A DNA stretch of 64,000 nucleotides from Pseudomonas sp. R-28-1W-6 (GTDB lineage Bacteria > Pseudomonadota > Gammaproteobacteria > Pseudomonadales > Pseudomonadaceae): positions 62,001 to 126,000 of the forward strand of contig NZ_WELK01000003.1 in the NCBI RefSeq assembly GCF_009799925.1, written 5' to 3'. The notes under the pieces were generated by a model, which saw only the letters and a list, made by a program, of their open reading frames with translations, was not told the origin of the DNA and searched no databases. Each line of letters starts with the position of its first letter. Positions within the stretch are counted from its first letter, which is position 1. The translations under genes were made by a program, and so were the position numbers. Below are positions 1 to 11,295 of this stretch, piece by piece.

Positions 1-1
1 C

Positions 2-733
2 AACTTCTCCATGCGCAAGGCGCGCTGCATGGCCGCCATCCTCCTGCTGTACCTGCCGGGGCTGGCCGTGCTGCTGAGCCAGCGCCACGAGCAGCAGGCC
101 CTGCTGATCACCCTGGCCTTCTACCTCAGTTACCTGCTGCTGGCCCTCAATCGCAGCCACCGCGAGTACCGCACCACCCTCGAACTGGAGCAGCAGCTGC
201 TCGAGCAGCGCGAACGCTATGACCAGCTCAGCCGCACCGACAGCCTGACCCAGCTGGGCAATCGCCTGCAGCTGAACAGCCTGTTCCCGGCCCTGGTGGC
301 CAGCGTGCAACGCCAGGGCGGGCAGCTTTCATTGGTGCTGCTGGATATCGACTTCTTCAAGCGCATCAACGACGAATACGGCCACGGCACCGGCGACGAA
401 TGCCTGTCTGCCTTCGCCGAGCGCATGCGCGTGGTGTTCCGCCGCCACAGCGATGCCCTGCTGCGCCTGGGCGGCGAGGAGTTCGCCGTGCTGATGATGG
501 ACACCCCGCTGGAGCAGGCCCGCGCCCTGGCCGAAAGCTTCCGCCAGGACCTGGCCGAGCACGGCCTGACCATCCGCGGCCGCACCCTGCCGCTGACCAC
601 CAGCCTCGGCGTCGGCAGCTACGACGCCCAGCGCGACGGCAGCGCCGAGGCCTTCTTCAAGCGCGTCGACGACGCGCTGTACCGCGCCAAAAGCGCAGGG
701 CGCGATCGTCTGGTGCTGGCCAGTTCGAGCTGA
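2..733 (+). CDS. Diguanylate cyclase (GGDEF), 5' end outside the window
   Basis: The frame is open from base 2, so the first Met at base 11 is probably internal and the N terminus is missing. What remains begins with two hydrophobic segments (about residues 7-22 and 30-46 counted from base 11), then a short coiled linker, then a full GGDEF domain. The signature is GGEEF (about 154-158), the substrate-site motif is DIDFFKRIND, and an RxxD inhibitory site (RHSD) lies just before the signature. It should make c-di-GMP from two GTP at the inner membrane. The sensory part, if any, lies upstream and cannot be judged. Confidence 0.88.
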   Translation, partial: NFSMRKARCMAAILLLYLPGLAVLLSQRHEQQALLITLAFYLSYLLLALNRSHREYRTTLELEQQLLEQRERYDQLSRTDSLTQLGNRLQLNSLFPALVASVQRQGGQLSLVLLDIDFFKRINDEYGHGTGDECLSAFAERMRVVFRRHSDALLRLGGEEFAVLMMDTPLEQARALAESFRQDLAEHGLTIRGRTLPLTTSLGVGSYDAQRDGSAEAFFKRVDDALYRAKSAGRDRLVLASSS

Positions 734-2214
<1,481 letters not shown>

Positions 2215-2237
2215 CCGACGGGCCCAGGAGACTAACC

Positions 2238-2537
2238 ATGCACACTTACTTGATCGCCGCCGGCACTACCCTGGCACTGCTAACCGGTGCGGCCCTGGCC
2301 GACCACTGTGCCTTCGACATGGCCGAGGCGCAAAGCGCCCTCAGCTTCGCCGATCAGGCCCCGGTCAATGCTGCGGATGCGGCAACGGCCCTGATCACCT
2401 CGGCCGCCGAGGCCTGCCGGCAGGAAGAGGAACAACTGGCGAGTGCCAGCTTCGACTCACCGATGCTCGCGCCGGACTATGTATCGGTCGGGCAATCCAT
2501 GCTGATCAATGCCCGGACGCTGCTCAGCGGGCAATGA
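2238..2537 (+). CDS. Small secreted protein of unknown function, partner of the collagen-like gene
   Basis: The product is 99 aa. AGGAG at 2226-2230 supports the ATG at 2238. An N-terminal signal peptide (about residues 1-21) ends GAALA and is followed by DHC, closely matching the ALA/DHN cleavage site of the upstream collagen-like protein. The mature part is Ala-rich and mostly helical in character, with two Cys (C24 and C60) that could form one disulfide. I do not recognise a family. The 23-base gap to the collagen-like gene suggests co-expression and a shared export site. Confidence 0.7.
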   Translation: MHTYLIAAGTTLALLTGAALADHCAFDMAEAQSALSFADQAPVNAADAATALITSAAEACRQEEEQLASASFDSPMLAPDYVSVGQSMLINARTLLSGQ

Positions 2538-2756
2538 ATCCAGCGTTGTTGGCAAACCGAGCGCCTGAGGCTGCCACAGCCTGAGGCGCCCGCCGCCATC
2601 GCGTTCTAGCACTGCGATGGCCTGCCAGCGCGCCGTCGCCAGCAGCTGGTGAGCCATCCCCGCCAGCGTTGCACCCTGCCCCCGCCGCCCTGCCTGTGGC
2701 ATGCTGCGCAGCCATTGGTGATTCACTGCGGGAGCGGCATCCGCCGGGCTTGGCAC

Positions 2757-3050
2757 ATGCTGGTCGAAGATGTCTTTCAATGGCTGGGCCACGCGCTCGG
2801 CACCCTGATCCGTTTCATCGTCGAAGCCCTCAGTGGCTTCTTCGGCCTGTTCGCCGACGCCGGGCGCAGCTTCCTGCAGGGCCTGGCCAAGGCCCTGGGC
2901 ACCGATATCGGCCTGCTCAGCCTGGTGGCCATGATCTGCGGCCTGCTCCTGCTCTACGCGGCGGTGCGCGCCGGGGTGCGCAAGGCCTTCGCCCGCATGG
3001 TCATCTACGGCCTGCTCGGCCTGTGGCTGCTGAGCCTGATCGTCAGCTAG
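2757..3050 (+). CDS. Small inner-membrane protein, unknown function
   Basis: The product is 97 aa. Two hydrophobic stretches (about residues 14-30 and 49-70) and a third near the C terminus (about 80-97) are separated by a short amphipathic loop, as in a small integral membrane protein. The upstream in-frame ATG at 2649 would add a Pro/Cys-rich tail unlike the rest, so the ATG at 2757 is preferred although its ribosome site is weak. No catalytic motif is visible and I do not recognise the family. Confidence 0.6.
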   Translation: MLVEDVFQWLGHALGTLIRFIVEALSGFFGLFADAGRSFLQGLAKALGTDIGLLSLVAMICGLLLLYAAVRAGVRKAFARMVIYGLLGLWLLSLIVS

Positions 3051-3128
3051 CCCCCGCTCCGCCAGCGCACAGCCGTCTCCTCGACGCCACGCCTGGGCGT
3101 CGCGAGTGCCTGACGGCGGCCCGCCCCG

Positions 3129-3593
3129 TTACTGGCAGAGCGAGCAGAGCTGGGCGTTCGGCGCCAGCTTGAAGAACTCCTCGACCGGCAGTTGCACCAG
3201 GCTCTCGTGGTCGCCGGCCTCCAGGTAGATGTCCGCCTGCCGGGTCAGCGCCGGGTCCACCAGCATGCTCATGCCGTAGGCCTCGCCCAGGGCCGGCACG
3301 GCGCCGCGCTCGCAGTCGCGGAACAGGCCGCCGAGCGACTGTTCGCTGGTCAGCTGCCAGCGCCACGGGCCCTTGTGCACCTTGCCCAGGTCCAGCAGCC
3401 GGTTGGCCGGGACCACGGCCATCAGGTAATGCCCGCGGCGATCGTCGAGGATCACCGGCTTGGCCATCTGCGCCGCGGGAATGCCGGCCTTGCGTGCCGA
3501 CTCCAGGCTGGTGGCCGAGTGCGGGTGCTCGACCAGATCGTAATGACAATCGGCCCGCCGCAAGCTGCGGGCCAGGGTTTCGGCCACGTGCAT
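3129..3593 (-). CDS. YbaK/ProX-family aminoacyl-tRNA deacylase-like protein
   Basis: The product is 154 aa, close to the usual length for the YbaK/EbsC editing domain. The N-terminal part contains HPHSATSLESARKAG and the central part AKPVILDD, typical of this fold, in which a conserved Lys helps remove mischarged amino acids from tRNA. The gene stands alone on the minus strand, convergent with the small membrane protein gene and divergent from the MATE exporter. Which tRNA it edits cannot be told. A free-standing trans-editing role is the family expectation. Confidence 0.8.
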   Translation of the reverse strand: MHVAETLARSLRRADCHYDLVEHPHSATSLESARKAGIPAAQMAKPVILDDRRGHYLMAVVPANRLLDLGKVHKGPWRWQLTSEQSLGGLFRDCERGAVPALGEAYGMSMLVDPALTRQADIYLEAGDHESLVQLPVEEFFKLAPNAQLCSLCQ

Positions 3594-3735
3594 GATTCAC
3601 CTCCTCGGCCGCCCGTGCAGGCGGCACCGATAAGCCAAGTCTAGTCGCCGGCCCCCGGCCACGAACCCGGGCGGCAGAAACACTTGCTGCTATCAGGGCC
3701 TGTCGATAGTCGCGAATAGGCTATACACGCCTCGC

Positions 3736-3741
3736 TATAAT
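3736..3741 (+). promoter_or_regulatory. Possible -10 box (TATAAT) of the MATE exporter gene
   Basis: A perfect TATAAT lies 22 bases before the ATG at 3764. No good -35 hexamer is seen 16-18 bases upstream, so this is a partial promoter call. Similar ctATAATcg contexts occur upstream of retS and kdsD in this window. Confidence 0.4.
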
Positions 3742-3763
3742 CGGTTTTTTGCCTGGTACCGCG

Positions 3764-5110
3764 ATGTCCACCCTGCTCGACGCCTGGCGCCACGCCCCGA
3801 CCCATCGGCGGGTCTGGGCCCTGGCCGCGCCGATGATCCTCTCCAACCTGTCGGTGCCGCTGGTGGCCCTGGTCGACAGCGCCGTGGTCGGCCACCTGCC
3901 GCACGCCCACCAGCTCGCCGCGGTGGCGGTCGGCGCCAGCCTGTACACCCTGCTGGTGTGGACCTGCGGGTTCCTGCGCATGGGCACCACCGGCTTCGCC
4001 GCCCAGGCCTGCGGCCGCGGCGAGGGCGGCGCCCTGCGCCAGGTGCTGCTGCAGGGCCTGCTGCTGGCCGGCGGCCTGGCCCTGCTGCTCGGCCTGCTGG
4101 CCGTGCCGCTGAGCGAGCAGGCGCTGGGCCTGATGCGCCCCTCGGCGCAACTGCAGCAGCTGACCGGCGAATTCTTCCGCACCCGCCTGCTCGGCCTGCC
4201 GGCGGCACTGGCCAGCTACGCCCTGATCGGCTGGCTGCTGGGCACGCAGAATGCCCGCGCGCCCCTGGCCATGCTGCTCACCACCAACCTGCTCAATGTG
4301 CTGCTGGCGCTGTTCTTCGTCCTCGGCCTGGAATGGGGCGTGATGGGCGCCGCCCGCGCCGCGGTGATCGCCGAATGGAGCGGCTGCCTGCTCGGCCTGG
4401 CGCTGACCCGCCAGGCCCTGCGCAACCACCCGGGCCGCGCGCAGTGGGCTGCACTGCGCCGCTGGGCGAGCTGGCGCCCGCTGCTGGCGGTCAACCGCGA
4501 CATCCTGATCCGCACCCTGGCCCTGCAGTTGGTGTTCTTCCTGATGACCGTGCAGGGCACCCGCCTGGGCGATGCCACGGTGGCGGCCAACGCCCTGCTG
4601 CTCAACGGCCTGCTGCTCACCGCGCATGCCCTGGATGGCCTGGCCCACGCCGTGGAAGCGCTGTGCGGGCATGCCATCGGCGCCCGCGACCGCGCCGCGC
4701 TGCGCCGCTCGCTGGTGGTCGCCGGCGGCTGGTCGCTGCTGGCCAGCCTGGCCTTCGCCCTGTTCTTCCTCGCCGCCGGCCCGGCGTTCATCGCCCTGCA
4801 GAGCGATATCGCCAGCGTGCGGCAACTGGCGACCGGCTATCTGCCCTATCTCGCCGCGCTGCCCCTGCTGGCGGTCTGGAGCTACCTGCTCGACGGCCTG
4901 TTCATCGGCGCCACGCGGGCACGGGAAATGCGCAACGCCATGCTCCTCAGCGTGGCCCTGGCCCTGCCGCTGGGCTGGCTGCTGCAGGGCCTGGGCAATC
5001 ACGGCCTGTGGCTGGCCTTCCTATGCTTTATGCTGCTCAGGAGCCTGAGCCTCGGCACCCTGGCCTGGCGCCTGCGCCAAGCCGATGCCTGGTTCGCCGC
5101 CACTCACTAA
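3764..5110 (+). CDS. MATE-family multidrug/DinF-type efflux transporter
   Basis: The product is 448 aa with about 12 hydrophobic segments, the normal size and layout for MATE exporters. The early motif VALVDSAVVGHL matches the family signature in TM1-2, and the two halves show the usual pseudo-symmetry. It should use a Na+ or H+ gradient to expel organic cations or metabolites across the inner membrane. An in-frame TTG 15 bases upstream is a less likely start than the ATG at 3764. The following GGDEF gene begins 11 bases after its stop, suggesting one transcript. Confidence 0.87.
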   Translation: MSTLLDAWRHAPTHRRVWALAAPMILSNLSVPLVALVDSAVVGHLPHAHQLAAVAVGASLYTLLVWTCGFLRMGTTGFAAQACGRGEGGALRQVLLQGLLLAGGLALLLGLLAVPLSEQALGLMRPSAQLQQLTGEFFRTRLLGLPAALASYALIGWLLGTQNARAPLAMLLTTNLLNVLLALFFVLGLEWGVMGAARAAVIAEWSGCLLGLALTRQALRNHPGRAQWAALRRWASWRPLLAVNRDILIRTLALQLVFFLMTVQGTRLGDATVAANALLLNGLLLTAHALDGLAHAVEALCGHAIGARDRAALRRSLVVAGGWSLLASLAFALFFLAAGPAFIALQSDIASVRQLATGYLPYLAALPLLAVWSYLLDGLFIGATRAREMRNAMLLSVALALPLGWLLQGLGNHGLWLAFLCFMLLRSLSLGTLAWRLRQADAWFAATH

Positions 5111-5121
5111 CGGAGTATCCG

Positions 5122-6159
5122 ATGCTGTCCGCCCCCTGCCCGCCCGATGAAGCCATTCGCCAACGGGCACTGGATGACCTGGAACTGCTCGACACACCCG
5201 CCGAGCTGTATCTCGACACCCTGGTGCGCCTGACCCGCGAGCTGTTTCGGGTGGATAGCGTGCTGATCAGCCTGATCGACCGCGACCGCCAGTGGTTCAA
5301 GGCGCGCATCGGTCTGGAGGTGGCACAGACCCCGCGCGACATTTCCTTCTGCGGCCATGCCGTGGCGGCGCGCAGCCCGCTGGTGGTGGAGGACGCCCGG
5401 CTGGACCCGCGCTTCGCCGACAACCCGCTGGTGACGGCAGCGCCCTTCATCCGTTTCTATGCCGGCCAGCCGCTGTACAGCCTGAGCGAACAGCCGATCG
5501 GCACCCTCTGCCTGCTGCACTCGCAGCCACGCGCCCTCACGCCCGAGGAAGGCCTGCGCCTGCGCGACCTGGCCACCCTGGTCGAGGGCTACCTGCACCT
5601 GCGCACGCTCGGCCAGCAGGCGCAGATGCTGCGCCAGGCGGTCAGCCGCGAACAGCGCAAGGCGCTGATCGACCCGCTGACCCAGCTGTGGAACCGTGCC
5701 GGACTCCAGCAGTTCTACGCCCGCGAGCAGGCCGCTGCCGGCGAACAGGGCCTGCAACTGGCGCTGATCTACTGCGACCTCGACCACTTCAAGCGGGTCA
5801 ACGACCAGTTCGGCCACGCCGGCGGCGACCAGGTGCTGTGGCAGAGCGCGCGGCGCATGAGTGCGGCCCTGCGCCCGAACGATCTGCTGGTGCGCCTGGG
5901 CGGCGAGGAGTTCATCGCCCTGGTCAGCGTGCATGATGCCGGCGAGCTGCAGCGCATCGCCGAGCGCATGCGCCAGACCCTTGGCGGCACGCCGATGAGC
6001 GTCGGCCAGCACAGCCTCAGCGTGACCGCCAGCCTGGGCACCGCCATCGCCGCCGCGGGGGAGGCGCAGGCCGCGCTACTGGAACGCGCCGACAGCGCGC
6101 TGTACCTTGCCAAGCAGCAGGGCCGCGACAGAACGGTCCACGCCAACCATCCGCACTGA
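5122..6159 (+). CDS. GAF-GGDEF diguanylate cyclase
   Basis: The product is 345 aa and predicted cytoplasmic. A GAF domain (about residues 20-165) is followed by a helical linker and a GGDEF domain (about 185-340). The signature is GGEEF at 260-264, the substrate motif is CDLDHFKRVND, and the I-site RPND precedes it, so both catalysis and product inhibition look intact. The GAF domain belongs to the stand-alone type often found N-terminal to GGDEF; its ligand is unknown. GGAG lies before the ATG at 5122, 11 bases after the exporter stop. Confidence 0.9.
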   Translation: MLSAPCPPDEAIRQRALDDLELLDTPAELYLDTLVRLTRELFRVDSVLISLIDRDRQWFKARIGLEVAQTPRDISFCGHAVAARSPLVVEDARLDPRFADNPLVTAAPFIRFYAGQPLYSLSEQPIGTLCLLHSQPRALTPEEGLRLRDLATLVEGYLHLRTLGQQAQMLRQAVSREQRKALIDPLTQLWNRAGLQQFYAREQAAAGEQGLQLALIYCDLDHFKRVNDQFGHAGGDQVLWQSARRMSAALRPNDLLVRLGGEEFIALVSVHDAGELQRIAERMRQTLGGTPMSVGQHSLSVTASLGTAIAAAGEAQAALLERADSALYLAKQQGRDRTVHANHPH

Positions 6160-6168
6160 GGAATGCCC

Positions 6169-6627
6169 ATGGCCGATGCCATTGCCGCCAGCCTGCACTA
6201 CCTGTCGATCTTCATCCTGTTCGCCCTGCTCACCAGCGAGCACCTCCTGTTCAAGCCCGAGCTGGATGCCGTCACCGCGCGGCGCCTGCTACGCATCGAC
6301 ATCGCCTACGGCATCAGCGCCGGCCTGGTGCTGCTGACCGGCGCGGTACGCGTGCTGTGGTACGGCAAGGGCCTGGACTACTACCTGCACAACGGCCTGT
6401 TCCACGCCAAGGTCGGCCTGTTCCTGCTGATCGGCCTGTTGTCGATCGTGCCGACGCTGACCTTCTTCAACTGGCGCAACGACCTGCTGGCCGGCCGGGC
6501 GCCGCAGATCAGCCCGACCAGCGCCCGCCGCACGATCTGGGTGATCCGCCTGGAGCTGTTGCTGCTGCTGGCCATGCCGGTGCTGGCCAGCCTGATGGCG
6601 CGCGGGGTCGGCATGCTCGCCGGGTGA
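6169..6627 (+). CDS. DUF2214 family inner-membrane protein
   Basis: The product is 152 aa with four hydrophobic helices. I recognise the DUF2214 pattern from the N-terminal HYLSIFILFALLTSEH and the central GKGLDYYLHNGLFHAKVGLF stretch, which carries conserved His and aromatic residues. The function is not known. GAGG sits 7 bases before the ATG at 6169; the ATG at 6163 is too close to it. The gene follows the GAF-GGDEF gene by 9 bases and ends just before a bidirectional terminator. Confidence 0.8.
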   Translation: MADAIAASLHYLSIFILFALLTSEHLLFKPELDAVTARRLLRIDIAYGISAGLVLLTGAVRVLWYGKGLDYYLHNGLFHAKVGLFLLIGLLSIVPTLTFFNWRNDLLAGRAPQISPTSARRTIWVIRLELLLLLAMPVLASLMARGVGMLAG

Positions 6628-6654
6628 GCCGCGCAGCTTGCGTAACCCCCAACA

Positions 6655-6680
6655 AAAAGCCCGGCCTAGGCCGGGCTTTT
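6655..6680. terminator. Bidirectional rho-independent terminator
   Basis: A 12-bp perfect stem (AAAAGCCCGGCC / GGCCGGGCTTTT) with a TA centre gives an A run on one side and a T run on the other, so it can stop both the DUF2214 transcript and the convergent speA transcript. Confidence 0.9.
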
Positions 6681-6696
6681 GCTTGCCGCGTCGCGC

Positions 6697-8610
<1,914 letters not shown>

Positions 8611-8730
8611 CGAGGTCTCCCTATAGCGAGTCAAAGCTGCAGCCCCATGGGAGCGCAGGTGTAAGGCATGGATATGACGATTGCACGGGAGTGGACTGCT
8701 CCCCTGCCATGAAGTTTAGGAAGAACCGGC

Positions 8731-9102
8731 TCAGCCGCCGGACTTCTTGGCCTTGAAACCGCGTTTGGCGAGTTCTTCGAGGAGCAGCTCGACCATGTCG
8801 CCCTGGATCTCGATGACCCCGTCCTTCAGCCCGCCGCCGCAGCCGCAGCGTTTCTTCAGGGCGCTGGCCAGCTCCTTGAGCTCGGCTTCGGCCAGCGGCA
8901 CGCCGCTGATGGTGGTGACGGTCTTGCCGCCACGCCCCTTGGTTTCCCGGCGCACGCGGGCGATGCCGTCGCCGGCGGGGATCTGGCTCTGCTTGCAGAT
9001 ACAGGCATCCACCGGCTGGCCGCAGTCAGGGCAATGCCGACCGCCATCGGTGGAATAGACGAGACCGCTCAAGGCGGCAAACGACGAAGCTTTCTTGACC
9101 AC
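8731..9102 (-). CDS. yciH: SUI1/eIF1-like translation factor YciH
   Basis: The product is 123 aa. The N-terminal third carries Cys clusters (HCPDCG and ACICK) suggestive of a small zinc site, followed by a SUI1 domain with the typical RRETKGRGGKTVTTI and the CGCGGG...IEIQGD core. The family is related to eIF1 and binds the 30S subunit; its exact bacterial role is unsettled. It is upstream of speA with a 120-base gap. Confidence 0.9.
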   Translation of the reverse strand: MVKKASSFAALSGLVYSTDGGRHCPDCGQPVDACICKQSQIPAGDGIARVRRETKGRGGKTVTTISGVPLAEAELKELASALKKRCGCGGGLKDGVIEIQGDMVELLLEELAKRGFKAKKSGG

Positions 9103-9366
9103 CGGCTTTTCCTCTTGGGTTGGTCAGGATAGCGACTGGCTGACTGGCGTCAGCCGCGAGGCCCCACTCAGGCAGGGGCAGCGCAGCCGGGCTGGGGACC
9201 CGGCTTCAAAGGTCGCGCAGTGTAGCGGCAAAGATTGTCCTTGCTAAGTGCGAAATTGCGCCATTGGCCGATGGATTGGCGACCTTTGCCCGGCGTCGTT
9301 CGGCATCCCGCACAAAGCCGCGCAGGAAACCGCACAAAGCCAGGCGCGGCGTGTGTTGCAGCGGGC

Positions 9367-9903
9367 TCAGGCGAGGCTGGCCAGGTAGCTGTGCAGCGCC
9401 TGCAGCGAGTCGGGGCAGAAGGGTTGCGCCGCGGTGGCGCGCAGCACCTGCGGCAACGGCAGGAAGCGCGCCTCCAGCACTTCCTCCGGCTGCAGCCGCA
9501 GCGGCGCATCGGAGACCGCCGAGAACACCGCACACCACAGGCGGTTGTCCGGCTGGTCGAAGAAGAAGCGCTGATGCTCGCGCAGCTCGGCGCCGGCGAT
9601 GCCCAGCTCCTCGTGCAGTTCGCGGGCGGCCGATTCGGCGTAGCTCTCGCCCGCGCCGACCATGCCGCCGGCCGCCACGTCCCAGTAGCCGGGGTAGAGG
9701 GCCTTGCTCAGGGTGCGCCGGTGCACGCACAGCTCGCCGGCGGAGTTGAACAGCAGGATGAAGGTGCCGCGACCGATCAGCCCGCGCTCGCGCAGTTCGG
9801 CGCGCGGCAGGCTGCCGAGCAGCTGGTCGCGCTCGTCGACCCAGGCGATGCGTTCGGCATCGGAGGCGGCACGGTGCGCCGCCTCGCGGGCGGAAATGAC
9901 CAT
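9367..9903 (-). CDS. Nudix hydrolase (YfcD-like)
   Basis: The product is 178 aa. A complete Nudix box is present: GMVGAGE, seven residues, then RELHEELGI, which binds Mg2+ and cleaves diphosphate linkages. The N-terminal part (VDERDQLLG...RAELRERGLIGRGT) resembles YfcD/isopentenyl-diphosphate-isomerase-like Nudix proteins. The substrate cannot be assigned. It starts about 70 bases after the DUF2333 stop on the same strand, so they may share a transcript. Confidence 0.88.
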   Translation of the reverse strand: MVISAREAAHRAASDAERIAWVDERDQLLGSLPRAELRERGLIGRGTFILLFNSAGELCVHRRTLSKALYPGYWDVAAGGMVGAGESYAESAARELHEELGIAGAELREHQRFFFDQPDNRLWCAVFSAVSDAPLRLQPEEVLEARFLPLPQVLRATAAQPFCPDSLQALHSYLASLA

Positions 9904-9971
9904 CAGCCCTGGGTCCGGTTGCAGGATGGGCTGCGCACGGCGCGCTCAGGCATCGCGTCGGCAAACATGCC

Positions 9972-11039
9972 TTAGCCCTGGGTCAGCAGGGTGCGCAGGT
10001 CGATGATCGCCGCGTTGGCCCGCGAGATGTAGTTGGCCATCACCAGCGAGTGGTTGGCCAGCACCCCGTAGCCGCTGCCGTTGAGCACCATCGGGCTCCA
10101 CAGCGGCTCCTGGGCCGCCTCCAGCTCGCGGATGATCTGCCGCACGCTGACGGTGGCGTTCTTCTTCGCCAGCACGTCGGCGAAGTCCACCTCGATGGCA
10201 CGCAGCAGGTGCGACAGGGCCCAGGCCTGGCCGCGGGCCTCGTAGAACACGTTGTCGATCTGCATCCAGGGGGTCTTCACCTCCTCCTCGCTGACCGGCA
10301 CCGCCTCGCCTTCGGCCGGCGCCTTGTCCGACAGGTCGGTGTTCAGACGCACCCGGCCGACGCTGGCGGACAGGCGCTGGGACAGCGAACCGAGGCGGGT
10401 GGCGACGTCGCCCAGCCAGTTGTTGAGGTTGTCGGCACGGGTATAGAACTGCGCCTTGGGCTGGGCCGGGTCGGCCAGGGCCGCCAGGTAGCGGTCCAGC
10501 GACTTGATGCCCTCGACGTACTCGGACTCCGACGCCGGCAGTGCCCAGCTCTTGTTGTCGAAGTTGAAGCGCGGCTCGGCCTTGGCCAGGTTGGGGTCTT
10601 CGGTGGACTGCGACTGGGAGCGGGCGAAGTCCTTGCGCAGGGCACGCGACAGGTCGCGCACCTGCACCAGCACGCCGTATTCCCAGGCCGGCATGTTGTC
10701 CAGCCACAGGCCGGGCGGGGCGATGTCGTTGGACAGGTAGCCGCCGGGCTTGTTGAGCAGCGTGCTGGAGACCTGCTTGAGGGTCTCGACCGTGGTGTAG
10801 CCGCTGACCAGCTTGCGCTGCGCCTGCTCGGCCGCCGCCTGGGCCTGCTGCTGCACCGGGAACAGCGCCGGCTCCTGGCTCCAGTACCAGCCGACCAGCA
10901 GCGCGCCCAGCAGGTAGAGCGCCAGCAGGCTGCCCAGGGTGCGGCTCAGCCACAGGCCGCCGAAATAGCTGCGGACATCGTCCACCGAGTCATCGACGCT
11001 GCCGCGCAGGTCTTCTGTGCGTTTCTTCCAATCCAGCAT
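9972..11039 (-). CDS. DUF2333 family membrane-anchored protein
   Basis: The product is 355 aa from the ATG at 11039. Another ATG two codons upstream (11045) is only 2 bases from the AAGGA site, whereas 11039 is 8 bases from it. A short cytoplasmic N terminus, one hydrophobic helix (about residues 32-52) and a large soluble, presumably periplasmic, domain are visible. The sequence matches DUF2333 in conserved blocks such as NNWLGDVATRLGSL and the C-terminal ANAAIIDLRTLLTQG. Function unknown. It is divergent from the GcbA-type cyclase gene. Confidence 0.82.
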   Translation of the reverse strand: MLDWKKRTEDLRGSVDDSVDDVRSYFGGLWLSRTLGSLLALYLLGALLVGWYWSQEPALFPVQQQAQAAAEQAQRKLVSGYTTVETLKQVSSTLLNKPGGYLSNDIAPPGLWLDNMPAWEYGVLVQVRDLSRALRKDFARSQSQSTEDPNLAKAEPRFNFDNKSWALPASESEYVEGIKSLDRYLAALADPAQPKAQFYTRADNLNNWLGDVATRLGSLSQRLSASVGRVRLNTDLSDKAPAEGEAVPVSEEEVKTPWMQIDNVFYEARGQAWALSHLLRAIEVDFADVLAKKNATVSVRQIIRELEAAQEPLWSPMVLNGSGYGVLANHSLVMANYISRANAAIIDLRTLLTQG

Positions 11040-11295
11040 GGTCATAATCCTTAAATCGTCTTTCTCTATTTACCGACCACGGCCCAGGCCTGGGAGGTGC
11101 CGGCCGTGCACTATAAGTGAAGCCTAGGAGCAAACGCAGTGCTGCGGGAAGCCCGAAGAAACTAAAAGCGGGCGAATCCGCCAAATGATGAAAGGTTGAC
11201 GCCATATGATCGACGGCAGTGGCACTGCAATCGCCCAGTGGTAGCATGAGGCCATCATCCAGCCCGGAACGCGGGCCACGACAGACTCCGGACCC

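Noticed and set aside
2457..2792. A minus-strand frame with RRGQGA, resembling a GNAT acetyl-CoA loop
   Set aside because: Only one short motif fits, the rest does not follow the GNAT fold, and it overlaps the 3' end of a secreted-protein gene and the start of a small membrane protein gene. Possibly a remnant, not supportable.
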